NCBI GenBank assembly: GCA_031254995.1
Contig: JAIRTJ010000104.1
Location: forward strand, 1 to 7,046
Source: Eubacteriales Family XIII. Incertae Sedis bacterium
Lineage (GTDB): Bacteria; Bacillota; Clostridia; Peptostreptococcales; Anaerovoracaceae
Direction of reading: 5' to 3'
Length of the DNA: 7,046 nucleotides
The position numbers and the translations under genes are program-made. Below are positions 1 through 6,425 of this stretch, in pieces. Numbering within the stretch: the first letter of the stretch is position 1; the number at the start of each line of letters is the position of its first letter. A model generated the notes under the pieces. It did no database searches. It had not been told where the DNA came from and saw nothing but the letters and a program-made list of their open reading frames with translations.

Positions 1-324
1 TGCCAATTCAAAGTCGCGTTCGTCCGGGAACTCTCTTTCAAAGAGAGCGCGCGTCGCGTCGAAATGCGAAGGATCCGCCTTCGTAGCGACGACGAGCTCG
101 GACGAATCCGCCATGCGCCGCATAATGGACGCCGCTTGCTCCGGCGTCTTGCCGAGACAGAATACGACCTCAGGCCGCCCTGTCCGCGCTTCCCTCGCCA
201 GATCGATCTTCGCGAAACCCATATCGTCGTAGGAGGCGAGCGCAAGGAGTTTTACCGCTTCCTGCGGCAATAACTCGCCGTCCGCAACCCGCTTCAGCAC
301 GACGCTCAACTCCGTACTCTTCAT
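1..324 (-). CDS. larB: LarB, nickel-pincer cofactor synthase, N-terminal part (cut by window edge)
   Basis: LarB is pyridinium-3,5-biscarboxylic acid mononucleotide synthase. It carboxylates and hydrolyses nicotinic acid adenine dinucleotide, the first step towards the nickel-pincer nucleotide cofactor of lactate racemase and related enzymes. An uninterrupted reading frame of 108 codons runs from the ATG at 322-324 to base 1. The N-terminal LarB pattern is clear: a short helical region, GFAKID at residues 36-41, then GRPEVVFCLGKTPEQ at 49-63 and VVATKADP at about 78-85. The PurE-like (AIR carboxylase-like) catalytic domain lies outside the window. The start is supported by GGAGG at 335-339 with a 10-nt spacer and by an ATGA overlap with the folD stop, which implies translational coupling to the folate operon. 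The family call rests on recalled motifs; the activity of this copy is inferred. Confidence 0.88.
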   Translation of the reverse strand, partial: MKSTELSVVLKRVADGELLPQEAVKLLALASYDDMGFAKIDLAREARTGRPEVVFCLGKTPEQAASIMRRMADSSELVVATKADPSHFDATRALFEREFPDERDFELA

Positions 325-1283
325 CGCCGAGAATCCTCCGCCCGCGTACATATGTTCGCACCATTCGACTCCGCGCCAAGCGACGTTTGGGAGGCGAACT
401 CGCATCTCCTGCGTTCGGCCGCAATCAAGACGTGCTCCAACAATTTCAATACGGTGACGGAGCCGACCCCGCCGGGTACGGGCGTAAGAGCCGCGACCGT
501 CCCCACCGCCTCATCCGCGTTCACGTCGCCGCATACGCGACCGTCCCCGGCGATGCGAATGCCGGCGTCGATCACCGTCTGCCCCGCACTGAAAAAATCG
601 CGACCGAACCCGGGATCATCCTTCAATCCCGCTGCGGCGACTAAGATTTCCGACTCGGATGCGACCCGCGCGAGACTCTCTGTTTTCCTGTGACAGATCG
701 TCACCGTGGCGTTTCTCGCCAACAGCAATAGGCTCACGGGTTTTCCGATGACTGCGCTGCGACCTATTACCGCAACCCGTTTCCCTTCGATCTCAATGCC
801 GAAATGATCCAGAATCGCAACGATCGCCTCAGCCGTGCATGGGGCGAAAACTCCGTCCTGCCGGTTTCCGCGCGAGCCCTCGAGCGTTCCCGCGTACAAA
901 CCGGCCATGGATTTCGGCGTAACGCCGTCCGCATCCTTTTCCGCGACGAGATTCGCGCATATCTCGGCCTCGTTCATCGAGAGAGGCAGAGGCCGAAAGA
1001 TCACTACGCCGTGAACGGAAGCGTCCTCGTTGAGTCTGGTGATCTCGGCAAGCGCTTCAGTCTGCCCCGTGTGCGCGGGAACGATGATCCGACGCGTCTC
1101 GACTCCGATGCCTTCCGCCGCGCGCGCAATCGCTCGCTCATAGGCGACGTCGTCCTCTCTATCGCCGACGCGAAACGAAGCCAAACACGGCGAAATGCCT
1201 GCGTCGCGCAACGCGGTCGCTCTTTCCGCCAGTTTAGGCATAAGCGCGTCCCTCACCTCGCTTCCTCGCAACAATCTCGTCAT
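321..1283 (-). CDS. folD: FolD-family methylene-THF dehydrogenase, probably lacking cyclohydrolase activity
   Basis: This 320-residue protein oxidises 5,10-methylene-THF to methenyl-THF (or the reverse) with a nicotinamide cofactor in the cytoplasm. Visible motifs are the substrate-domain DREDDVAYER (41-50), EKDADG (115-120, Asp119 matching E. coli Asp121), the Rossmann segment GRSAVIGKPV (174-183) and TPVPGGVGSVT (267-277). Tyr48 of the active site is kept. By my hand alignment, the position of the catalytic Lys54 of E. coli FolD is Ile52 and that of Gln98 is Phe96, so the cyclohydrolase step is probably lost; fchA just upstream would supply it. A similar pattern is remembered from clostridial FolD proteins. 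The protein is about 30 residues longer than usual, with an insert at about 134-145 and a tail after about 290. The start overlaps the fchA stop (ATGA), with GAGGG at 1291-1295. Confidence 0.93.
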   Translation of the reverse strand: MTRLLRGSEVRDALMPKLAERATALRDAGISPCLASFRVGDREDDVAYERAIARAAEGIGVETRRIIVPAHTGQTEALAEITRLNEDASVHGVVIFRPLPLSMNEAEICANLVAEKDADGVTPKSMAGLYAGTLEGSRGNRQDGVFAPCTAEAIVAILDHFGIEIEGKRVAVIGRSAVIGKPVSLLLLARNATVTICHRKTESLARVASESEILVAAAGLKDDPGFGRDFFSAGQTVIDAGIRIAGDGRVCGDVNADEAVGTVAALTPVPGGVGSVTVLKLLEHVLIAAERRRCEFASQTSLGAESNGANICTRAEDSRR

Positions 1284-1924
1284 GCGGGCGCCCTCGTAAA
1301 ATCGTATTCCGCCTCAGCGTATATCTCGTCCGCGAGCGCGGAATACGCTTCGATCAGCTTTCTTCCCTCCTCGTTTGTTCTCTCTGAAAACGCTCGATCC
1401 CGAATGCTCATCGTGTTGACGCAGACATTGAGCCAAGCCGATTGCAAAGCCGCCTTGCAGAGTATTGCGCCGCAAGCCGCGTCGCTCACGGCCAATTTGC
1501 TGCCTTTCCTCGCCAACTCGCCCAACAGGTCGATTGCCTCCGCGCAACGCTTCATCATCTCCAAGGGAATCAGCGCGGACTCCTTGAGCGCCGCCTCCAT
1601 GACTCTCATCTTTGAGGCGCGTTCCTCTTCGGTCTCCGTCGGCATTCGGTAAGCTCCGGCAAGCGGGCCGAATGCCTCGGCGTCCTTCGATATCAATGCC
1701 AACAATTCCTTCTGAATCCGATAGGCCGCAACCTTGAGTCGCTTCATGTCCTCTTCCGCGTCGGCGTACTTCTTCTTCCCGATCGTCAGATTCGCGACCA
1801 TTCCGCCCAACGCGATGCCTACGGCGCCGACCAATGCGGACGCGCCGCCTCCGCCGGGCGTCGGTCTCTTGCCTGAGAGTTCCGACACGAATTGCCTCAC
1901 GCTCATTTCGATGAATTCCGTCAT
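1280..1924 (-). CDS. fchA: Methenyltetrahydrofolate cyclohydrolase FchA
   Basis: This 214-residue protein belongs to the formiminotransferase-cyclodeaminase C-terminal domain (FTCD-C/FchA) family. It interconverts methenyl-THF and 10-formyl-THF. The family hallmarks are present: PTPGGGGASALVGAVGIAL at residues 21-39, DAEAF at 81-85, and a mostly helical remainder with SDAACGA near 147-153. The length is normal for a stand-alone FchA. The ATG at 1922-1924 has a strong Shine-Dalgarno GAGGTG (1929-1934). It lies 75 nt after fhs and overlaps folD by 4 nt, between the genes whose products make its substrate and use its product. The fhs-fchA-folD order matches the one I recall from acetogens such as Acetobacterium woodii. 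Since the neighbouring FolD seems to lack cyclohydrolase residues, this enzyme probably carries the whole step. An isolated FTCD-like cyclodeaminase is less likely in this context. Confidence 0.93.
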   Translation of the reverse strand: MTEFIEMSVRQFVSELSGKRPTPGGGGASALVGAVGIALGGMVANLTIGKKKYADAEEDMKRLKVAAYRIQKELLALISKDAEAFGPLAGAYRMPTETEEERASKMRVMEAALKESALIPLEMMKRCAEAIDLLGELARKGSKLAVSDAACGAILCKAALQSAWLNVCVNTMSIRDRAFSERTNEEGRKLIEAYSALADEIYAEAEYDFTRAPA

Positions 1925-1999
1925 GAATCACCTCATCCATTCAACTGCACCACGGCCGGTCGATTTCCCGACAGAGAACGCGACCATCGCCTGTATCGA

Positions 2000-3673
2000 T
2001 CAAAACAATCCCGATATCTTGCCGTCCGCGTCCACGTCGATGCGCTCGGCTGCGGGAATTTTCGGCAAGCCGGGCATCGTCATGATGTCGCCCGTAAGCG
2101 CGACTATGAAGCCCGCGCCGGCCGAAACCTTGGCGCCGCGCACCGTAAGCGCAAAATCATCCGGCGCGCCGAGCAATTTCGGGTCGTCGGAAAAGCTGTA
2201 CTGGGTCTTGGCCACGCATATGGGCAAATCGCCGAACCCCAATCGTTCCAACGCCTCGATCTCCTTGACCGCCGACGGCGCGATGACGATGTCGCGCGCG
2301 CGATATACCTTTGTCGCGATCTCCTCGATCTTCTCGGATATGCTGAGATTCGTATCGTAACTGTATCTGAATTTTCCGGGAACCTCACAGAGCCGCGCGA
2401 CTTCCTCCGCGAGCGCGATTCCTCCCTCTCCGCCTTTTGACCACACCTCCGACAGGACGGCTTTCACGCCGGATTCCTTGCATCGAAGTTCGATCAATTT
2501 CAACTCGGCTTCCGTGTCTGTCGGAAAACGGTTGATCGCGATCGCAACGGGCAAGCCGTATACCTCGCGAATGTTTTCCGCGTGGCGCATGAGGTTCGGA
2601 AAGCCCATGTTGAGAGCCGCCAAATCCTCTTTGCCTAGATCTTCTCGCTTCGCGCCTCCGTGATGTTTCAGGGCGCGGATCGTCGCAACGACGACGACAG
2701 CCGACGGCGTGAGATTTGCGGCGCGACACTTTATGTCGAAAAACTTCTGAGCGCCCAGGTCGGCGCCGAAACCCGCCTCCGTGACGACGTAATCGCTGAG
2801 GCGCAACGCCAATTTCGTCGCCATGACCGAATTGCAACCGTGCGCTATGTTTGCGAAAGGCCCGCCGTGCACGAACGCGGGCGTATGCTCCAAGGTCTGA
2901 ACCAAATTCGGCTTCAGAGCATCCTTCAAGAGAGCGGTCATCGCGCCCTGCGCCTTCAGCTGTCCGGCCGTAACCGGCTCCCCGGCGAAATTATAGCCGA
3001 CGATGATCGCAGCGATTCTGCGTTTCAGGTCTTCGATGTCGGAAGCGAGACAGAGTATCGCCATGACCTCGCTCGCGACCGTGATGTCGTAGGCATCCTC
3101 CCGAGGCATTCCCCCGGTCATGCCACCGAGACCGTTTGTCAGTTTGCGAAGCTGGCGATCGTTCATGTCGACGCATCTGCGCCATGTGATCCCTCGCGGA
3201 TCGATCCCCAAGGAATTTCCCTGAAATATGTGATTGTCGACCATCGCGGCGAGAAGATTGTTCGCCGCGCCGATCGCGTGCATGTCGCCTGTGAAATGCA
3301 GATTGATGTCCTCCATGGGTATGACCTGCGCGTACCCGCCGCCTGCGGCGCCGCCTTTCACGCCGAAAACCGGGCCGAGCGACGGCTCGCGAAGCGCGAC
3401 CGAGACATTCTTTCCGATGCGAACCAAGCCGTCGGCGAGACCGACGGTGGTCGTGGTCTTCCCCTCGCCTGCGGGAGTAGGCGTGATCGCCGTGACGAGA
3501 ATCAGCTTGCCATCCTTCGCGTCTGCGGATCGCTCTCGCAACATTCCGTAATCGACCTTTGCTTTGTAACGTCCGTAATGTTCAAGATAGCGTGCGTCGA
3601 TGCCCGCCTTTTCCGCGATGATGTCAATGGGCTCCGGTTTCGTTGATTGCGCAATCTCAATATCGCTTCGCAT
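2000..3673 (-). CDS. fhs: Formate-tetrahydrofolate ligase (10-formyl-THF synthetase)
   Basis: This full-length 557-residue enzyme joins formate to THF using ATP, giving 10-formyl-THF; it can also run backwards and make ATP. Motifs in order: the P-loop-like TPTPAGEGKTTTTVG (64-78, Lys72), the signature GVKGGAAGGGYAQV (104-117), TGDMHAIGAANN (128-139), and the second signature VATIRALKHHGG (329-340). The C-terminus, with TGDIMTMPGLPKIPAAE, is also typical. No frameshift or missing block was seen. The ATG at 3671-3673 has GAGGAG (3679-3684) at a 5-nt spacing. The gene follows metF by 47 nt and precedes fchA by 75 nt, as the central gene of the one-carbon operon. Its presence suggests an anaerobe that assimilates formate, or a purine or amino-acid fermenter that releases it. 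Confidence 0.97.
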   Translation of the reverse strand: MRSDIEIAQSTKPEPIDIIAEKAGIDARYLEHYGRYKAKVDYGMLRERSADAKDGKLILVTAITPTPAGEGKTTTTVGLADGLVRIGKNVSVALREPSLGPVFGVKGGAAGGGYAQVIPMEDINLHFTGDMHAIGAANNLLAAMVDNHIFQGNSLGIDPRGITWRRCVDMNDRQLRKLTNGLGGMTGGMPREDAYDITVASEVMAILCLASDIEDLKRRIAAIIVGYNFAGEPVTAGQLKAQGAMTALLKDALKPNLVQTLEHTPAFVHGGPFANIAHGCNSVMATKLALRLSDYVVTEAGFGADLGAQKFFDIKCRAANLTPSAVVVVATIRALKHHGGAKREDLGKEDLAALNMGFPNLMRHAENIREVYGLPVAIAINRFPTDTEAELKLIELRCKESGVKAVLSEVWSKGGEGGIALAEEVARLCEVPGKFRYSYDTNLSISEKIEEIATKVYRARDIVIAPSAVKEIEALERLGFGDLPICVAKTQYSFSDDPKLLGAPDDFALTVRGAKVSAGAGFIVALTGDIMTMPGLPKIPAAERIDVDADGKISGLF

Positions 3674-3702
3674 ATTGTCTCCTCACTCCCTTGTCCCGCC
3701 GT

Positions 3703-3720
3703 CGACCGCAATTTCGGTCG
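3703..3720 (-). other. Small hairpin between metF and fhs
   Basis: CGACCG (3703-3708) and CGGTCG (3715-3720) form a 6-bp stem with a 6-nt loop directly after the metF stop codon. It is not followed by a T-tract on the minus strand, so it is unlikely to terminate transcription. It could protect or segment the operon mRNA; that is inference. Confidence 0.35.
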
Positions 3721-3721
3721 C

Positions 3722-4594
3722 CTATCGTTTCGCGCGAAATCCGTCTATGTCGCAATGCCTCGCGATCTCCGCGATCTCCTTGTGCTTGTTCAGCGTATAC
3801 AGGTGCAGACCGCGAACGCCGGCAGCGATGTATCGCTCGATGAGCCGCACGGTAAACTCCTTCCCCGCCTCAGAAAAACCCTCCTCGTCGTCCTCGTATT
3901 TCCCGATGATCGCGGCCAATTCCGCAGGTATCGAGCAACCGTTGGAAAGGGTCATCTTGATCGTTCCGGCCCTCGACAATATCGGCATGACGCCGACGAT
4001 CACGGGCGCCGTAACGCCCGCTTTTTCAAGCCGTTCCGCGAATCGTTCATAGGCCGTCGCATCATGGCAGAGCTGCGTCACGAAAAATCCCGCGCCCATA
4101 TCTTGCTTTCGCCTCAGGTATTTCACGTCCTCTTCCTGATTGTCGGACTCGATATGCGTTTCGGGATAACAGGCCGCGCCGAAAGCCAATTCCGGATGTC
4201 TCTCGCGGAAATGCGCGATCAAACTGTCCGCGTGAGCGAAATCGCCGTTCGTGCCGGTCCAACCCTTTGGCAGATCGCCCCTTAGAAGCAGGACGTTTTC
4301 GATGCCCAAATCGAGATAGCTTTCGATGTATTCGTCGATCATTTCCCGCGTATTCCCAATACAGGTAAAATGAGGTAAAGCGGTCCGTCCCGATTCCTTC
4401 ACCAGACGACAGACATCCGCGGAACGACCTTTGTTCGTGCCCCCTGCTCCATAGGTGATGCTTATGAAGTCCGGAGCGCACGCGCAGAGTCGAGACAGCG
4501 TATGTTCCAACGCGTCCAAAGGAACGTCCTCCTTTGGCGGAAACACCTCAAATGAGAACGTATTTCGTTCTTTCAACAGATCTGTGATCTTCAA
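3722..4594 (-). CDS. metF: Methylenetetrahydrofolate reductase MetF, TTG start
   Basis: MetF is a flavin enzyme that reduces 5,10-methylene-THF to 5-methyl-THF. It feeds methionine synthesis or, in acetogens, the methyl branch. From the chosen start the protein has 290 residues, the usual length. Motifs: TFSFEVFPPK at 12-21 (Glu16 matches the catalytic Glu28 of E. coli), SITYGAGG (45-52), HFTCIG (75-80), LLLRGDLPKG (102-111, Asp107 matching E. coli Asp120), FFVTQLC in the middle and LHLYTLNK near the end. The frame stays open upstream to an ATG at 4681, but those 29 residues do not look like MetF. The TTG at 4592-4594 has AAAGGAG 8 nt upstream and gives the standard KITDLLKE beginning. No metV partner is visible in the window. 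It appears to be the first gene of the folate operon, under the promoter at 4743-4771. Confidence 0.95.
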   Translation of the reverse strand: MKITDLLKERNTFSFEVFPPKEDVPLDALEHTLSRLCACAPDFISITYGAGGTNKGRSADVCRLVKESGRTALPHFTCIGNTREMIDEYIESYLDLGIENVLLLRGDLPKGWTGTNGDFAHADSLIAHFRERHPELAFGAACYPETHIESDNQEEDVKYLRRKQDMGAGFFVTQLCHDATAYERFAERLEKAGVTAPVIVGVMPILSRAGTIKMTLSNGCSIPAELAAIIGKYEDDEEGFSEAGKEFTVRLIERYIAAGVRGLHLYTLNKHKEIAEIARHCDIDGFRAKR

Positions 4595-4602
4595 AACTTC
4601 GA

Positions 4603-4609
4603 CTCCTTT
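4603..4609 (-). promoter_or_regulatory. Ribosome binding site that decides the metF TTG start
   Basis: AAAGGAG on the minus strand lies 8 nt upstream of the TTG at 4592-4594. The in-frame ATG at 4681 falls inside the 18-bp palindrome flank and gives a non-MetF leader, so this site favours TTG initiation. Confidence 0.8.
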
Positions 4610-4681
4610 GCGCGTTTCGGTCGTTACGTCTCCGATCCGCGACTCCGCGTTCAGAACCGCGCGCGGAGCGACGGCCTGCAA

Positions 4682-4699
4682 GTTTTTCGCGCGAAAAAC
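4682..4699. promoter_or_regulatory. 18-bp perfect palindrome, possible operator
   Basis: GTTTTTCGCGCGAAAAAC is identical to its reverse complement over all 18 bases and is flanked by direct GCAAG copies at 4678-4682 and 4700-4704. It lies about 40-55 nt downstream of the predicted metF transcription start. Its symmetry suits a dimeric DNA-binding regulator; as RNA it could form a 7-bp stem with a GCGC loop. No regulator gene is adjacent, and the function is inferred only from position and symmetry. Confidence 0.4.
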
Positions 4700-4742
4700 G
4701 CAAGCTGTGCCGCGACGCTTTTTAATAAGCGCATACTATGAT

Positions 4743-4771
4743 ATTTTAATCCGAACCGGCGGAAAGTTCAA
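4743..4771 (-). promoter_or_regulatory. Sigma-70-type promoter for the metF-fhs-fchA-folD-larB operon
   Basis: On the minus strand, TTGAAC (4766-4771) and TAAAAT (4743-4748) are separated by exactly 17 nt. The -10 box matches the consensus at five of six positions and the -35 at four of six. Transcription would begin near 4736, leaving a leader of about 140 nt before the metF TTG. The -35 box lies 15 nt past the rnhB stop, in a locally AT-richer patch. Read-through from rnhB remains possible because no terminator was seen between the genes. Confidence 0.65.
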
Positions 4772-4785
4772 GGGCGGAGAGACGC

Positions 4786-5451
4786 TTAGCGAGAAAAAAC
4801 GCTATGCGAGCCGCGCAAAAACGTCCGGCGATGGATGGGCGTGAGTCCGAGCTTTGCGATGCTCTCGTAATGGGTCTTCGTGCCGTACCCCTTGTTGGAC
4901 GCAAAGCCGTACCCCTGATAAACCGCATCGAACTCCGCCATCAACCTGTCGCGCGTGACCTTTGCCACGATGGACGCCGCCGCGACGGACACGCTCTTCT
5001 CATCCCCCTTGATGATGGCGATACCGGGAATTCCCGATTCCGGCAACTCTACGGCGTCGATCAGAACGCGTTCGATCGGAAATTTGAGCCGCTTTCCCGC
5101 TTCCGCGAGCGCCGCCAACATGGCCTCCTTAGTCGCGTTCAAAATATTGATCTCGTCTATGCGTCGATTGTCCGTCATGCCGATGCCCCAAGCGAGCGCT
5201 CTTTCAACGATGCGTTCATACAGCGCTTCCCGCTTTTTTTCGGAGAGCTTTTTTGAATCGTCTACGCCGAGAACGTCGAAATCCTGAGGCAATACGACGG
5301 CGGCGGCACAGACGGGACCGGCCAGCGGACCGCGTCCGACCTCGTCGACGCCGGCGATGCGGACGACGCCCTGCGCGCGCAATTCATTCTCGTATCGACT
5401 CATAGTCGCGAGCTTTTCGCGAAGCATCGTCTCCCGTTCCTGTCGGTTCAT
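4786..5451 (-). CDS. rnhB: Ribonuclease HII
   Basis: RNase HII cleaves the RNA strand of RNA-DNA hybrids and nicks at single ribonucleotides left in DNA. The 221-residue reading has the family motifs: RIAGVDEVGRGPLAGPV at 31-47 with metal ligands Asp36 and Glu37, DDSKKLSEKKRE (64-75), LIDA with Asp132, KGDEKSVSVAAASIVAKVTRD (148-168) with Asp150 as the likely fourth acid, and GYGTKTH at 188-194. The frame is open upstream to 5637, but that extension lies inside rbgA and is not RNase HII-like. The ATG at 5449-5451 has AGGGA at 5459-5463, 7 nt away, overlapping the rbgA stop codon. The rplS-rbgA-rnhB order is the common one in Bacillota. No clear intrinsic terminator follows: the next promoter begins about 15 nt past the stop. 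Confidence 0.95.
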   Translation of the reverse strand: MNRQERETMLREKLATMSRYENELRAQGVVRIAGVDEVGRGPLAGPVCAAAVVLPQDFDVLGVDDSKKLSEKKREALYERIVERALAWGIGMTDNRRIDEINILNATKEAMLAALAEAGKRLKFPIERVLIDAVELPESGIPGIAIIKGDEKSVSVAAASIVAKVTRDRLMAEFDAVYQGYGFASNKGYGTKTHYESIAKLGLTPIHRRTFLRGSHSVFSR

Positions 5452-5461
5452 CGCACAGTCC

Positions 5462-6418
5462 CTAACGTTTTTCCGGATGTTCCAATGTGATGCGCCCGAT
5501 CTTTCCTGAGCGAAATTCATCGAGTATGGCGCTCGCCGCGCGCGCGAAGTCAAATCTCCCGCGAGGCAATATGTATCCCCGTGCCGCGGCGATCCGTTCC
5601 ATCGTGCGCAACGCGGGATCATAGGGCTCGGCTTCATAATCGGAAACGATGGCCGAAGCCGGAGAATCGAGACGAAACCGCGCCGCGAGCATGTCCGGAT
5701 ATTCCCTCAGCAACGTTCGAATGAGTTCCAAACTCAAACTCTCGATATCCATGACCTCGTCGCGTATGGAGCCGCAGAACGCGAGATGCAGGCCGACTTG
5801 CGGATCCTCGAATTTCGGCCAAAGGATGCCCGGAGTATCCAAGAGTTGCATGCCGTTGGCGAGCGCGAGCCACTGTTTGCCGCGCGTCACGCCGGGTCTG
5901 TCCCCGGTCGCCGCGCTCTTTCTGCCCACCAAGCGGTTGATCAACGATGACTTTCCGGAATTCGGTATGCCGACGACCATGACGCGCAATGGCCTCCGCT
6001 TTCGCGGCGCACCGTCGCTTTGCGCGACAAGACCTCCGGCGGCGCGCGCGTCTTCCGCGCGACGAGCCCGCCTTCGTTCCATATCGACTTCCATCGTTTC
6101 GAGTTTTTTAAAGAGTGAGCGCGCGCTCTGTTCGCTCAGGCTGTTCAGCGCGAGCACAACCCGCGGACGGGATTCGACGTCCGACTTTTTGTAATGATCG
6201 ACCCATGCCTCGTTAGCCGACGCATCGGCCAAATCGCTCTTGTTCAGGACTAGGACGCGATCCTTGCCCGCGACCAACTCATCTATTATCGGATTTCTTC
6301 CCGACACGGGTATTCGGGCGTCGCAAACCTCGATGACCGCATCCGTCAATTTCAGATGAGCCGCGATGAGTTCGCGCGTTTTTTTCATATGGCCCGGATA
6401 CCAGTTGATGCGATCCAT
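5462..6418 (-). CDS. rbgA: Ribosome biogenesis GTPase RbgA/YlqF
   Basis: This circularly permuted GTPase acts late in 50S subunit assembly. In its 318 residues the GTPase motifs run in the permuted order G4-G5-G1-G2-G3. The protein begins INWYPGHMKKTRE (4-16), a segment typical of RbgA. G4 is NKSD (59-62), G1 is GIPNSGKSS (150-158), the G2 region is RPGVTRG (174-180) and G3 is DTPG (194-197). The C-terminal domain ends at about residue 318, compared with about 282 residues in B. subtilis YlqF. Much of the excess is an Arg/Ala/Glu-rich stretch at about 109-143, just before G1. The ATG at 6416-6418 is only 7 nt after the rplS stop with no evident Shine-Dalgarno, so translation is probably coupled to rplS. 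The neighbour being L19 fits a ribosomal role. Confidence 0.95.
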   Translation of the reverse strand: MDRINWYPGHMKKTRELIAAHLKLTDAVIEVCDARIPVSGRNPIIDELVAGKDRVLVLNKSDLADASANEAWVDHYKKSDVESRPRVVLALNSLSEQSARSLFKKLETMEVDMERRRARRAEDARAAGGLVAQSDGAPRKRRPLRVMVVGIPNSGKSSLINRLVGRKSAATGDRPGVTRGKQWLALANGMQLLDTPGILWPKFEDPQVGLHLAFCGSIRDEVMDIESLSLELIRTLLREYPDMLAARFRLDSPASAIVSDYEAEPYDPALRTMERIAAARGYILPRGRFDFARAASAILDEFRSGKIGRITLEHPEKR

Positions 6419-6425
6419 CGCGCCG

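Larger units (their letters stand above)
4595..4736 (-). promoter_or_regulatory. Structured 5' leader of metF
   Basis: The predicted leader contains three inverted repeats: CGCTT/AAGCG at 4716-4731 with a 6-nt loop, a perfect 18-bp palindrome at 4682-4699, and CTCCGCG/CGCGGAG at 4643-4668 with a 12-nt loop. The metF Shine-Dalgarno AAAGGAG lies at 4603-4609. None of the hairpins is followed by a T-tract, so no intrinsic attenuator is evident. I do not recognise the conserved core of the SAM (S-box), THF or cobalamin riboswitches. An operator for a repressor, or an undescribed RNA element, is possible; chance pairing in GC-rich DNA is also possible for the outer two. Confidence 0.35.

Noticed and set aside
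170..424. Minus-strand 84-codon frame across the folD-larB junction
   Set aside because: Out of frame with both folD and larB, which carry the conserved motifs here.
804..1652. Plus-strand open frame of 282 codons opposite folD and fchA
   Set aside because: It is antisense to two well-supported genes, with no recognisable domain and no ribosome binding logic.
1734..2360. Overlapping plus-strand frames opposite fchA and fhs
   Set aside because: Compositional shadows of the minus-strand genes; Ser/Ala/Pro-rich with no motifs.
2660..3646. Plus-strand open frame of 328 codons opposite fhs
   Set aside because: It lies wholly antisense to fhs, has no family motif and an Arg-rich, GC-skewed composition typical of a shadow frame.
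4682..4731. Intrinsic terminator after rnhB
   Set aside because: The inverted repeats at 4682-4699 and 4716-4731 lack a following T-tract on the minus strand and lie downstream of the metF promoter.
4595..4736. SAM, THF or cobalamin riboswitch in the metF leader
   Set aside because: None of the conserved core motifs I know for these classes could be found by eye.
5452..5637. N-terminal extension of rnhB to an ATG at 5637
   Set aside because: It overlaps the rbgA C-terminus, has no RNase HII similarity, and a good Shine-Dalgarno supports the start at 5451.
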